64,000 bases of DNA from Vanessa cardui (taxonomy: Eukaryota; Arthropoda; Insecta; Lepidoptera; Nymphalidae): positions 8,005,501 to 8,069,500 of the forward strand of contig NC_061141.1 of NCBI RefSeq assembly GCF_905220365.1, in the 5' to 3' direction. Positions 11,601-26,600 of the stretch are shown one piece after another (position 1 is the stretch's first letter; the number at the start of each line of letters is the position of its first letter). The position numbers and the translations under genes were made by a program. Below the pieces are notes generated by a model. It was not told where the DNA came from. It did not search any database and saw nothing but the letters and a program-made list of their open reading frames with translations.

Positions 11601-14600
11601 GCTTATATCTTTTTCTAAAGCTTACCCTGACCATTTATTTTTATTCTGTAGCAGATTGTAAAGCAGAAATTTCGAATAAAGATATATATCACTAGTTTCA
11701 AGTAGAGATAATCTTATCTTTAACGTGATAAGAAAAGTACATTGTTGTTATTATATATAAGGTACATAAAACATTGAATTGTTTATTAATGTAATATTTA
11801 TTCAACAGAATAATGTCGACGGCAGCCAACCTCACATAGAAAGTATATTAAAGGTAAGGAAAGTAAATACAATAATTATTGTAAAAATAATGTAAATTAT
11901 TACTACAATTAAATAAGACACTCGAAATAATAATGATATATTAATACCTATTAATACTATTATACATTACCTAAATTACTATTATAATAAAAATATTTGT
12001 TTGTTTATATGTAGGCTTATTATCCGGAAAACTTGATCCAATTCTCAACAAGTTGTCTCCGGTAGAAAGCTACATAATTCCTATTGTGCTATACGGTGTA
12101 AATTATATTTGTATTCAACTAGCTGTGCCCGCGACCTTGTACACATTTGAATTTAACAACAAAAAATATTATTGTAGGTTAAGGTACTTTTTATTATATC
12201 AGTTACCTGTCAAAATCGGTCCAGCCGTTCCAGAGATTAGCCGGAACAAACAGACAGACCGTATATATGTACCGTTTATACATACATACATATGCATTGA
12301 ATAAAAAAAGAGTTATTTTAATATTACAAACATACAGAACAAAATATATATATAAGTAGATCAGATTCTTTATTAATAAAACCCCGTCCAAAGTCGAGCC
12401 CGATAAATGAATGTCTTAATTAAATTTAAATTAATTGATGAGATCATAATTACAAGTTGATAAAACCGATGATTTATATTGTAATCGTATAATGTATGTA
12501 TGTTATAGATGCAGTTATGCATCGCGTTAGAATATATTCTAATTGAATATCGTTAAGTGACGATTTAAATGCGCTATCGAATCTACTCGTGTAATGTATC
12601 CATATACATTCGAGTTTCGATTACAATATAATTATCGTAGTACTGTTGTTGAAATTTAAATAGGCTGGGAAAGAGGCGGAGGATTCATTGTTAAACATTT
12701 GATTATTTATTTACAAACGAGTATTTATTCGATTTCTTGTAATATCTATAACAATGATCTGACTTTTTTGTAGTTTAATTAACAGAAAATCGAATATATT
12801 TAAAGCTATGATGAGATAATATTTTAGCTATGTATCCTAATTATGATATATAACAATAGTCATGTTTACAGTAGACGGGGTCAGATGTTATCAGTATATC
12901 ACTGGCCTTATAGATTCATATAAGAAATTTAAATGAATGTGTTATGTGACAGGAAATGAAGTCGCTACCAACTCCCCTGTCAGTTATCGCGGCGACGCCG
13001 AGGAAGGAGCTGGAGAACAAGTTCATCTTCAACCCTTACACCAACAAGGTACCCACCACCTACCACCTACCACTTGATATCGTGGTCATTACATACCTAC
13101 CCACACCGCATTAGGGAAATCTATGTATAGTATAAAAACGAAATACCACTCAATGATTAATCACGAAATCTTAGACTATAACACTTCAAACTTGAATTTA
13201 AGTAGGTTCCTTATAGGGTGTACGCATTTCAAGAAACTCTACCCCTCAAGGGGTAAAACGGAGTTTGAGAGTTTGTGTATAATTTTCGCGCGGGTGAAGC
13301 CGCATTTTTATCAAATAGCAGATATGTTTGTTCTGTGGTTTGTACGCTTTGGAGATGTATTAACGACATAAAAGAGTCGAATAGAGCCTCGCTCAACAAC
13401 CCACCTGTTGAGCGCGGCTGTATCAGTCGTTAGAGCTGACTGGGGAAGCATTATGTGTTTTGGGAGTTTAGCTGTATTATTAGCTCTGTAGCACTTCTTG
13501 CTTAGCTTATATCGGCTAAGTAAGTCACTGTCATCCTAATACCTGTTGAATATTTTTGATGGCGATGTAAGCGATTTCACATGTCAAAATATATAAGTAA
13601 TTTACTCGGTGGTACGACTTTGTGCAAAACCATCTAAGTAAGCAAATAATTGACCCATGATAACATGGAACGCTAAACAGAAATACTTAGTCTTGTTATG
13701 TTCCGGTTTGAAGGGTGAGTGGCCCAGTGTAACTACACATACAAAGGATATAACATCTCAGTTTCTAAGAGAGGTGGCAAATTGACGGAAAAGTATTGAA
13801 AAGATCCGTAAATTGGTGAAAAACCAATACACTAGCAATGTTTTCCCTAAATATGTTAGAACAAGATATACGGCTAGCCCTAAAAGTCTGCGGAATCCCG
13901 TTTCTTGCGTAAAATACACTGCGTCGATCCCAAATCAATGGGATAAGAGTAAGTGTGTGTTGTGTAATGATGACTTATTAGTAGGCTCGGATTTAGGGAC
14001 GAGATAAGGGACTTCAGCCTCCGGGCAAGACAGGGGCTTTCACAACTTTTGTGTCTAAGTTTTGTATCGAATTTATAGACATAAAGTTGTAGCAACAGGG
14101 ATTTTTTTAAATCAATCTCAATATATAATTAATTTTACTTATAAATTATTAAAAGAGAAATAAAAATGTTATGTATGAGAAAAAAGCACAGATTATTTCG
14201 TCATTATCACGTTAGATAGAGAAGTCAGAATAGAGATTGATTGGTACGGTCGATATATACCTATATATAGGTACTTATTATCAACGAATTTTAAAATAAC
14301 AATATGTATGTATTTCTGTACACATTTTTAAAACTCCAGTCATTTACATAGTAATGATTGTTATGTAGTCGCTATAAATTTATATAAATAATATTCCCAC
14401 AGGTGCAAGAAAATCCCCAGCTTACCAACAATGAGCATAAAACAACGCCTACAAAACCCGGTAAGTAATTTTTTTAATGTTTCCAACATGACTCCTGATC
14501 TTTGTTTCCAATCACTTATAAAACAATATTAGTACACTTTCACAAACTACAACACACATGTATAAAACATACATACATTCAAGTGTGAAATGTCGGATCT

Positions 14601-17600
14601 TTATAAGGTAAATTACAGCATAATCTTAGTAAATACGGTGTATGCGTAGCTGTTCGATAGATTAGTGTTACAGATTATAAAAATACTTAACAAGATACAA
14701 CATAGTAGTTGACGTCGGTGACTTTGCTTGTGTCTTTATAGTTCAAGCTTGCTTCAAATCAGTATTCATAAAAAATCGGTTCATTGGTAATCTGTGAAAG
14801 AGCAACAGACTGAAATAGTTACTTTCGCATTTATTATAAGTGTCTCCTTCGATGTCTCCTGCACTCAATTTTATTTATATATAAACATAAAACAAAAACG
14901 TTAAGGGAAAATCGTTTATAAAAGTATCCTGAAGTCACCTTTTATAAATAATTGAAGATGAATGAATATATAAACATGGTGATATGAACATCAAAAATGT
15001 ATTTAATTGTTTCAAAAATATATTAAACGATTAAAATATGTTGTACGTGTAACATACGTGTTATATGTGTGTTCAGTGTATAATTTTGTGTAGACTAATT
15101 ATTATGTATCTAACAGTTCCTTTTGAATGATCACGCAATACAAACAAACATACGAAATTATTCAGTAGTTAACTTGTATGTAAAAATGACTTACAAAGTC
15201 CATTAACTTTATTTTACATAATATGTATATTAACTGTTCCCCAAGTACTTTAAGTTTGACAAGTTAATTATATCTAGACTTTTACAAGGTAATAATTGCG
15301 TACCTGACTATGTATATATTTTTAAAACGTAATTGATTACATTTTAATGAAAATAGGTTCTTTAATATGCATGAAATTTTATTATTTATAAAGAGTTATG
15401 ATTATTACATATAATATACATTGTTTAAAAATATAAGTTATTATAAGAATTGATTTGACTGATAAACACATTTTTTTTAATACGAATTTGCTTTTAAGTA
15501 TTGTGTCATATGAAAACATATTTATAATAAATAACATTAGTCTAATAAGTACTGTTTAACAGTAATAATAAAGTGAATCAAATTGACGACTAAATTTAAA
15601 AAGTAGATTTCATTAAAATCGAATTGAATCAGTTTTCAAGGGTGCACGATTCTATAAAGTCGATGTGGTCCGGCGATCGTCGCGAAATGTTTGAAATGTC
15701 GGCGTCCAAAGGCATCGCAATAAAAACCTAAAACGCCTATTTATCCGTCGGCCTAATTGGCTACCTCGACTACCGCCGAGCGGCGAAAAAACCGAAGAGT
15801 CAACTTCGAATGAACATTCACCGTGTACTAAAGAAATAGAGACATGTTAGCAATTTTACTTTTTATGTTCCGACGGATTTTATTTATCGAATTCTACTTA
15901 TGTTTTTCTTTCTATTATCATACATAACTTTCATAATAATGATATTAAAAATATATTACTTCTTGGGTACAAGACAAAGTAGTAAAACTGTAAAGTACGG
16001 TCTCGTTCGCTGCTCTACAAAGCGTTCCAACTTTTCGAACCGCTAAAAGAACGAAAGTGCTACTTAAGCTTTTTTTATAAAAAAAAGAAGTACGCACTCG
16101 CTAGCGAATAAAAGTTATTTAACGAATCCACTTTGCGTTTAATCATTGCAATGTCAGCAAAAAAGCTTGTCGAAAATATTTACACATTTTATGTAACGTT
16201 ACGGTCGACTGGGCGAGGAAATAAAAGTTAGAATGAATTATTAAAGGCAGTTTACACGTATCGCGGGCACCGATCGCCAGCGCCACCTGTCGGCGACGCG
16301 AATAAATAAAATAAAACAAAACAAAACGGACTGCGCACTCTGACGTCGTGTCGCGGCGCGCGATAAACTCATAAAATAAACGTGGCCGCAAAAATATTTG
16401 CTTCGCTAACTGAATAATAATGAATATGAACGGACTCGAGTCCACAACGGTGTGCACCGGCTTTATCTACAATCTACTTCGCTTTCGCACGCGAACGCAA
16501 TTCGTTTCCGCTCGTGATAAAAGCGAATTTCGCTTACATCTACACGACGAAGCCTAGTATCGTATGGTTAGATTCTATTGGAATTTTTACACGGTCGGAT
16601 GAAACTCGTACTAACTAGCTGCTTGAGTGATTGTTCGAGCAATATATTATTTTTAGACAAATGGATTTCTCAAATCCACGCTCCCTTATTGGTTGCTTGT
16701 TTATTGAGTTTTTTTAAGAAATCCTTATACATATAGAACGGTGCGCCGCCATCGTTACACGGATTATTTGCGTATCTCGTCTCGCGGAATTGTGGGCCGA
16801 GATTGAATGTTAACAACTGCCCACGCACGCGATCATTCATGAATTTGTAATTTTTGTTTTGCACGATTAATATCTTCGACGCGCTCTTTCGTTTCCATCG
16901 AAACTTATAAAAATAAAAAACATATTTCATAAACGTCGAATTAATTCAGCTCGCTATGATACGAGCCATTTTAATATTGGACGTTTGCGCTGCCGTTAAC
17001 AATTTTTATAGTAAGATATACACGTCTCGATCAAACAAATCAAATGCATCCATATTTAGCTATGCAACTGCTGCGACTATCAAAAGAGCTAGACGAATGA
17101 ATGCTAACGTGCAATTTTTCGTTTTTCCAAGTTGGCAAAACTGATTCGATTTAATATTCTATTGGTTTTATTTCAGCTACGATAGATAGCGGCACTCGGA
17201 ATAGGTTCGAATAACATGGGGCTTCGTATGTGTGTGACATGACGCCGGGGGCCCGTTGTTCGAATTAGATCCACTTTAGCCGAAAACTCGCTATTCTTTT
17301 TTAGGCTAAAAACTTTAAAAAATCATATTCAACTCTCAACTCTATTCCGAATGCGTTAAGGGTTAATCGTCATAACGTGACCGTGTTGTCAGCAAAAACC
17401 TAAAGTTTAAATTGATAGATACCTTTGTTCGTTAACTGCAATCGAGATGTTAACGAGTGAACCCTTTTTCCGTTTATCGGATTTGGGATTTAAAATAGCG
17501 TGTTTTTTTGTACTTTGAGCGACGATAACAATAGGACTGACGTAGAACCAATTTCTAAAGAAGGAATTATACGAAATCGAAAGAAAAGAACTGGAAATTG

Positions 17601-20600
17601 GTTTACATTTCAGTTTTATAATGTTTGCAATCGAAATCGATACTAAAACAATTACTGATATATATTCCTTTGTCTCAGTTTCCACTACTACCGTAATTAT
17701 TCCATGTATGTATGTCGTTAATGTGAGTGCGGTAGAAAATGTAAACCTGTTGTGAAAGTCGAGGATAATGAATTTGCTAGATTAGTAGACTGTGAAACAT
17801 AAGTAAATAGAAATCAAAGCTTTATAAGATAAATAGAGGAGTTACCGTAAAATATACAGAGAACGTATAACACTGATATTATATTTAGTCAAATAGTAAT
17901 TTGGACGGTTTTTAACTCTCTAATAATAATGATGATTGTATTAACTTCAATAGAACTTAATACATAAATATTAATTTTGTATTCGTTGTTAAATTTGTCA
18001 TCAAATGACATCTTCGGTATTGATGAAATTTTTGTCATATGTGCTATGTATGTCTGAGAGATCGGACTGAAACAAAAAGAAATTTCTTTACTCATCCTTC
18101 AATGTAAACATTTTATATAGACTCATATTCTAAACGATTTAAGCCGGGACGGTACGGATATTATATATTGTCATAATATTTGATTTATAAACGTTTAATT
18201 TAACACAAATAACATTCGAATTTGATTGACGTTTAAAATGTATTCCTTTAAACAGATTCGTTCTATTCTAAACACGGCGTCCGTAATATATCGCGGAAGA
18301 TGCCTCTACAGCTTCAAAGATATCGTTCGTTTCGCTTGTTCTTATAAATATGCGCCTCGTAAATATTTTATCACTGCGCTTATCATAACTGGGCCATGTT
18401 TTCTTTCATACGCAATATTTTCGTAAGAACATTTCATTGGTTTAAATTTTAAATTATTAGAGGATTCACATGCGTTGATTGGTTTACCTTGGCGCTGTTA
18501 TTTAAATTAGTATTTATTCTAATGAACCGAACAGATCTCGCTATTAAGTTTATGATGTCTGTAAGCATTTCATTGTATTCATATATGCTACATTGATATT
18601 CTCTGTACGTGTTTCAAACCATCTGCCTAACGCAACATTGAATATTATATCATGTGGCTTATTAATATTGATGGTGTAGTCATTTGCATACTCGGGTTTT
18701 ATTGTCATCTGGCATTATAAACAATACAACACGTGGAGCATCATTAAGTGATCAATTAACTAAATTTTAGTAATTTAGTTAGTCTTAACGATCGTAATAT
18801 TCATTTGTCTTGAAATTTTATATAAGACTAGCTGTGCCCGCGACCTTGTACGCGTTTTAATTTAATAAAAAACAATATTATTGTAGTCTTAAGTTACTCC
18901 CTATTATATCAGTTATCTGCCAGTGAAAGTCCCGTAAAAATCGGTCTAGACGTTCCAGAGATTAGCCGGAACCAACAGACAGACAAAAAGACAAAAATTG
19001 TAAATAATATATATGTAAGTATAGATTGCGTTAATGCGAATGATAAATTATTTGAGTCTTCTAGATCTTTCTGTACTAAATATGTGTTTTCGTACAATTT
19101 TCTTTAGTCATGCATATATATTTTGTTTTTTGTTCAGCAATAATAGTTTTACCGGTATTTACGCAACTCCCTATAACAGTTACAGCGTGACTTATCAGTC
19201 CATTTTTCAGATAGATTTATCGGGGGCTATGGAAGACGCATCGCCCTCTCGTAAACAATTTAGAACCTACACGGAAAATACTTTAAATATGAGACAGTAG
19301 TAGTTATTCTCTATATGTACGAGTACCGTTGTCTTCAACTAGCGATCGATCGGTGATAATTGTAATATTTATATCAATATAAAATGCGTGCTTAGTTAGG
19401 ATTCAATGTATACTACTTTACTACTAAGCGATTGTATAGAGTGTTTTATTATGATAATCTATATTATAATATTATAAATGTGACAGAAACTCTGTCCGTC
19501 TGTCGCTCTTTCAACGACCAAACCGCTGAACTGAATTTGATGAAATTTGGTATGAAGCAAGCACGATCTCCAAGAAAGGACATAGGCTACTCTTTTGCTT
19601 AACACATGACAACTAATACCCTAAAATGCGAGCGAAACCGCGGGCGAATACTAGTATGTAATAAATCGTATCGAAGATGTGACCGCTGCCTAAGTTTCGC
19701 CCCATCTGCGGTCAGTGGGATTTGCAAATCCGTCCGTTTCACGGTTATTAATCGCTATGACAACTTTATATCCTTGTCAGGTATTTACTGATTGTCGTAT
19801 TTCATTGGGATTTTATTCGGATAAATTCTTAAAAAAGTAAACGTATTCTTATTACTAAAATGCTTCACCCGTTTCGAAAAGGTCAGGTTGACGTTTTTTC
19901 GACCGCTATTGTGATGTGTTTTTTTTTTTTAATTATTTCTTTCGATATATTTATTTTACTAAGTTTTTATTATTTCAAATATGTAGGACAAAAAGGCTGA
20001 TTTATGATAGATAGTCATCACTCTCCAATTACACATTAAAAACTCTTAAAAACTATGTTATCTCACACCCTTTAAATGGGAAAATAAAATTATTTATGCG
20101 GTAACATATGTGATGACTTGGTGGTACCTACCCAGACAGACTTGAACAAAACCCATCAGCCATAATAAAAAATAGTAAGTCCCGCTGAGTTTGTTCGATT
20201 TCTAGGGTTTTTATTTCTGAGGTATCTCTTTCTAAGTCTGTGGTAGATAATTTGACAGTCCATAAGTATGTATAATTCTGCTATATGTAATGAAAATATT
20301 AACAACTTTAAAAAAAAAGAAACTTAAATGTATTCCTTAATTTAATGTTCATTCCGTAAAGTGGGTTAGTTTCAATTCAATTTTTTGTTTCCTGGATTAT
20401 ACTTTATTTCGATAAAAATCAATGATTGCAATCCGCTCGTCGTAACTCGCCGATATTATGAGATATCCCGTTTGCGAGCCGCAGGAGTTCTCAATTGAAT
20501 CTTTTAATTCCCTCCACTGACGAGATGCCGTCCGTTTAGTTTTGTTAATTTCCTCCAAAGCCTTCGCTATGGAAGTTATATTTATTAACAAACTCGCCCC

Positions 20601-23600
20601 AGTGGCCGACGGGGCTGGCTCATCTTCGTTAAGTTTTAATTAATGCGCGTAGTTTATTCAACGTTGGTACTTCTGTCGCGTGATTTACTTACAACTGTTT
20701 TAATTGAGCGTACTGTTAGTCGATGTTTCACTATTAATTCAATTTTTGTTAATTGATTGGGTTTTTCTTTCGGTAACAGACGCCCTTGATTTTATGAATA
20801 ATTAAAGTGTTTTGTTCTTCAATTAAAGAATGACGTAACGCTTGTTGTAAAAATAATAAGATATTTTATAAGCACAGTAATACACTATTATTACTGTTAT
20901 TAGTAATCTGTGGGTAGAAAATATGAATCTTAAACATAGACGACGGGTTCAAATTCGTGCAAGCATCACTAATTTTTGAGGGCATTATTGTTATGTAATT
21001 CATTTCGTCCTTTGTGTTAAAGAAAAACATTATGAGGGAGTCGGTATGTAAAAATCTGCCTCGTAGAATTACATTCATCCAATCATATTTGATGCATGGC
21101 GGAATATGTTCCAAACCCTTCCGCTTCGAGAAGAGAATGCCTGAGCCCAGCACTGATGTTTATATAATCAAGCTGAAACTGTTCATAATAAGACAATAAT
21201 TAATTACGTATATTATATTTACATGTCACTCTGTTTATTGAAGCGCCGATATTCGTGTGATGAAATAATTTTCATTATCGTATCGTAAATAATAACAGTT
21301 TGCTTTCAAATAATTGTATTGATATTTGCATTATCATAAATACGTTTTATATTTAAATCGGAGCGATTCGCACGTCTGCCCATTGTTCGGGTTTCGTTCA
21401 CGAGGCTTTTATCCGATAAATAATATATCGCAATTGCAAATACTTCGCATTCAAGAGTCGGGACTGGTTTAGAATTGAGAAGTTAAGAAAGTGGGATGCC
21501 TAACTGAGATTTACTCGTACTACGAACTACAGCGAAGTTGCGGCGTCGCCAGACGATGTCTCACTCGATACTATTTCATTAGTTCGATTGTTCTTCTAAT
21601 CGCAGTAATTTAATTTTATAATTCCATACGTTGCCTTATCCAATCACCAATGAACAACTTTGACCTTGAATTTACAAGATATCATTGGCTGGTTTATTCA
21701 ATTCAGTGTATGATATTCGTTTTTGATTGGTGGTTTAAATTGCTTTTTGAATATTGATGTAGCTGTAATCAATAAACATGGAAAGTGAAATTAAAGTGAC
21801 TTAAGCAGTTAAAAGTAACAGTGTTGTGTTTTAACTAAATATATGTATATTCATGACTAGTTCCCGTCTGCGCTTTCGTCAGTGTGTGAGGAGAGGGAAG
21901 GGAGAATGCAGGTGTTAGGTGGATTTTTCCGGGATAAAAACCCATGTATTCTAGACTATAACCTATCTCTGTGCAAACAGTCCGTTCAGCCGTTCTGACG
22001 TGATTGCGTAACAAACACCCATCCATCCAAAATTACTCATTTATAATATTTAAAACAACAGTTTGTTATGCATATTACGGCAGAGCTATCAAATCGCACA
22101 TAATATGTAAATCTAGGTTTTATTACTTACAAATAGAATCTGATAAAGATTCGGTATACAATTTTGTTTACCTGTCATGCCCCTTGTATTTGTTTTTCGT
22201 CTTGCGATTCAAAAAGTGATAACAAATGTTTCCGATCCTATTTTCCTCGAGAGTGTTGTTGTATGTAAGTTATTAATTCATCATTCTAAGAATCAACGGA
22301 ACGATCTCACAATCCATTTGCCGCCAACGTCATATAGCCCACGGTTCTGACATAGGCAAAACATATTGTACATATATAACATATATGTGTGTATCAATGT
22401 GTTCATCCTATTGAATACTGCGGAATACGAATGCTACCTATGTAACTAGTCATTTGTTTATTAGCTGTTACTTAGTTATCTTTTGATTTTCTTATATATA
22501 AACTCGAACAATATTCTATAACAATAAGGTAATAGAGATTGCGCCTACGTACAATCCGTAGGTACGATTAATGTTATTCAAAAGCAAAATATTAGGCTTC
22601 TCTTTATGCGTGTAAATAAAATAAAAATAGAAATATTTTATAGGCAACGTAATCCAGAACAGATTTCAATAGAAGCGATGTAAATACGGCGCTTTCCTCA
22701 ATATGCCAATTTAATCGTGCGGCGCCATCTATTGACCCGCTCTCACCGTGGCGTAGCAGGGGCCGGGGGCGCCCCCCCACCCACTACGACGTACGAGAAC
22801 GTATACTCGTAATAGTGACGTGATTGCTCGACTCGCTACAATGATTCGAATAGACTGCGCGCGTAAAAACAATCGAGTCTCATTATTTTAACAACCTAAA
22901 GCTAAGCTCGAAATGAAAAACAATAACTCGTTTGTGATATTCGTTATATACATGATATTTTTATACGTGTTGTAAAATATACATTATATATGTTACACGT
23001 GTACCTTGTATGGTTAACCCTTAATTAAAGTACAGAAAAATAGTTGTGATTATATAGAAATCGGTCAAATAGTTTAATTCAACTTGGGATTTTAATATAA
23101 TATATGGCAATTCTTCTATTTCATTGGAATGAAAGCTATTCATTTCAAGGACATATCACTGAGTCCAAATTAGGTGCAACCGACAAAAATCGTTTACTCC
23201 GAGACTTTGGTCTAAACAGTAATTTTAATAGTATTAATAAAGAAAACAATAAATAAAAGTTCGAAATTAAACTAGTGATTTCTTAATCATTTATTTTTTA
23301 ACACAAATCTCTTATCTAAAATAATTATATATTTTTAATTCCTATTAAATAAAAATATACCCATAAGAAAATAACTCACAACCTTATTTGGGTAGAGATT
23401 CTCTCGGTGTAGTTTATTGCTTAATTACTAAATACCAGTACTTTAGGGTTACTTTGAAACGCTATACGAATCATTTTGTTTTCATTATAAACTTACTTAA
23501 ATATTAACCACATTATAACTACTAACTAAATAATATATGTAGAGTAGATTGATTTTTTTATTATTTCATTTAATACTACAACAATACATTTTCGTAATTA

Positions 23601-26600
23601 TTAGACGTTAAACTTGACTCGAAACGGACTCCATGGGCCAAAAATAATGTTTTTTAATTACTAAAAATTCTAGTGACAAGCTTTTCAGTTCTCCTAAAAA
23701 TTCAGGTCAACGTTTACGGCGAGTTAAATCAACATCAATTAAATTATGAAGGGTTTAAGGTACAAGCGACCGCTCCGCTGCGCACTTTCGTAAATCTTGA
23801 CGAAAACAAAGTGTTCGGATTATAAACGACTTATTTACTGAGATTTTTATAAGTATTTTAATTAAATTTGTTTGTAAACTTATATATAAATTCAATATTA
23901 TAATTATTCAATTTACGTAGATTACTCTATGGGAGGCATGTTTCAAATCGAAATAAAAGTGTTGTAATGGTATTAATAGATCTGTATCTACTCATGGTTC
24001 CGCACAACTGCACCGAAACCGCTGCTGTTTATGTAATATTATATATAAAATAAAACAGATATTTTTACGTGATATTAAATGTTATACTGTAAAATTAAGT
24101 TGTACTGATTGCAATTATAACGCGGTCTAAATCATATGTCTTTCAACATAACAGGGGAGATTGACCATTGAAAACTATTTTTCCATAACGTCACTCCAAA
24201 TGACATGTACGCGCTTTCTTTGGGGGAGAATGGGGATGAGGTGATGTAACGAGTGCCGTGTAATGGTGGGAACGGTCCAGTGTACGACGTGCGACGCATC
24301 TTAATGGCGACCCACATTCGGCGCTCTACGTAGCGACTAGCGAGGATTTGATGTTTTTTTTTTTATTTTTGTTACAATTACACCCTTCTCGCATATATTT
24401 GATAACTTCTCAATCGATTGTGTAGATAATTAAGAAGATAATTACTTTCATCCTCATAAGCAATGTTAGTTGATAATCATAGGTCTAAAGATATGTCCAC
24501 ATCTTTCGATAGTAATAATGGCATTTTTTAAAATTAATGCAAGACTGTACAATTTTAAAATTTATTTTTGATATTTTTTAACGTCCGTGTCGTCTAATAC
24601 CGTTCCAATAGAACTCCTTATGAAATACAGATCCTTATGGAAAACAGACTATTTTATAATTTCACATTAACAACAATTCTCTCATTTGATTTTTTTATTA
24701 CGAGGCATGTTTTACTTGTTTATTGTTAATTTATAATCTTAGTAAAAATGTTAATAAGAAAGAATATTTAGGTCACGAAAAATGAAAATTGTAACCTCGA
24801 ATTACTAAGTAAAATCATCATTAATAAAACTATAAAAAGTTTCTGGCAGACTGAATGCAGTATTTTATTTACAGTGGTTACAAAATAAAATGTCAAGTGA
24901 TTATTGTATGATATACACGATGCGGTCGAATGTAAATTCCCGTAGCAATTCCATATCTAAGCGCCTCGCTTTGTTTAACCTCTCTAAGCTCCAATATGAA
25001 AGACGGTTCTCCCCACAAGGACGCCATAGCCCCCCTACCTAACACCGAATTAGAAACGTTCCAACCTCCACCCGATTCTAAAGCATTCTAAATCTTATAC
25101 CACACCAAGAAAGTCTATTTTACCCAAACGTAGGTGGACACTACTAGAGAGGATAATAAACGCATTATTTACACGACGAAAATTGAACTTTATCGAATCT
25201 TTCGAGTTTTCTTTCTTGTTAATATTGAACCGAGATTTTTGTAAGATGACGGCCTATTTTTCCGCTTACGGTCGTTCCGTTTGAAACCCATTTTTTTCCG
25301 CTTAAGAATGCACCAAGTGGAAGTTTTTTAACGTACATTTTTCAGCTTAAGTTTTAGTTTTTAGCGGTTGATTTTATTTAACCTCGGAGGGAACTTTAAC
25401 GAGCCTATTAAAGATTGAGTGGAAAAATGTTTGATGGACGATTATTTTTCATTCGGTCCGTTTGTAATCGGATGGACCGCCCATTTCGGAATGTTTCTCG
25501 TATCGCGTGTCCCGGAGTATGTCGTATTGTAATTAAATCAATTAAGAGTGGAGTTTTCGTGAAGTCATCTGCGGCCGTCGGCGTTGTGATCGTTTACAAG
25601 TGAAAAACGAGAAGGCGATGCTTAAAATCAATTACAAGGAAATCATCCGTGTTTTTACACCTCGTTTAATGTACAATCGTTAAATGTTTGTTTTGCGTTC
25701 GTAGATGTACATCGATCGATGTATCGGTACCGAGTTTACGATTGTTAATTGCTTTTTTGTTCAAAGTATTTCTCACTAATCGTGACCTTAAACAAAAGCT
25801 GATTAATACTTGGAAGTACGTATAAGTATATATCTTTCTCTGAAACACGAGAACCTCATACAATGTTACACGGGCTTTGTTCACAAACTTGTATGTCATC
25901 GTTTACGTTTAATCGATTCTTAACTAAATTTATATTCGTGACTTATCTAATTTTACCTGACGGTACTTTAGTAATCATTTAATTGCGATAACGATGTATC
26001 GATAAAAGATTTATTTCATTTTTATTAAAGATTCACATTAAACGTATTATATTTTAAATAGAACATATAATAAAATTCGATTCAATTAACATATATTTCA
26101 TTTAGAAATATACACAACACAAAATCAATTTGTATTCAAAGGAGCCAAACCTTTTTTTCCATCACTCTAATCTCCTTACCTACACAAATTCGAATCGTAT
26201 TGTGTTGTATATTTATACAATCAAATTCATGTAACAATGCAACCCATTGAATTTATTATTATTTACCTGACATCTTCACTTGGTCGTGTTATACATGTAA
26301 TATAAGGTTAAATATTAACCGATCGACTTCAGAAACCGATGTTCGATATAGGGAATTGATATTGCAGCAGTCGGCTTTAATCGTGCAAGCGTAAATAGTC
26401 TGTATTGAATTAGAATTGATGTTAAAATAGCATGATTTATTTAACGAAATGATAGTAGATTGCGAACTACTGCTTAAAGCATTGGGTACCGTATATGTCA
26501 TATGTGGTATGGATTGTATTATATATAAAAAGCTATCGAATTATCAATGTAATTTTTGTTAAGAATGATTTATGATCCCAGTCGTTATTTATTGTACCAC

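Larger units (their letters stand above)
8398..11808 (+). other. lilli: lilli intron B-C
   Basis: 3.4 kb. Contains a family R2 element split by an RTE-like LINE fragment (9891-10335), a truncated SINE (10549-10717) and another R2 copy (11248-11435). Nothing else recognisable; cgatcacgtgatcga at about 8908-8922 is a short palindrome. Confidence 0.85.
13049..14402 (+). other. lilli: lilli intron D-E
   Basis: 1.35 kb, mostly repeats: family R6 (13118-13308) and family R4 (13606-13790). The remainder, around 13800-14095, has short open frames without coding support. Confidence 0.85.
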
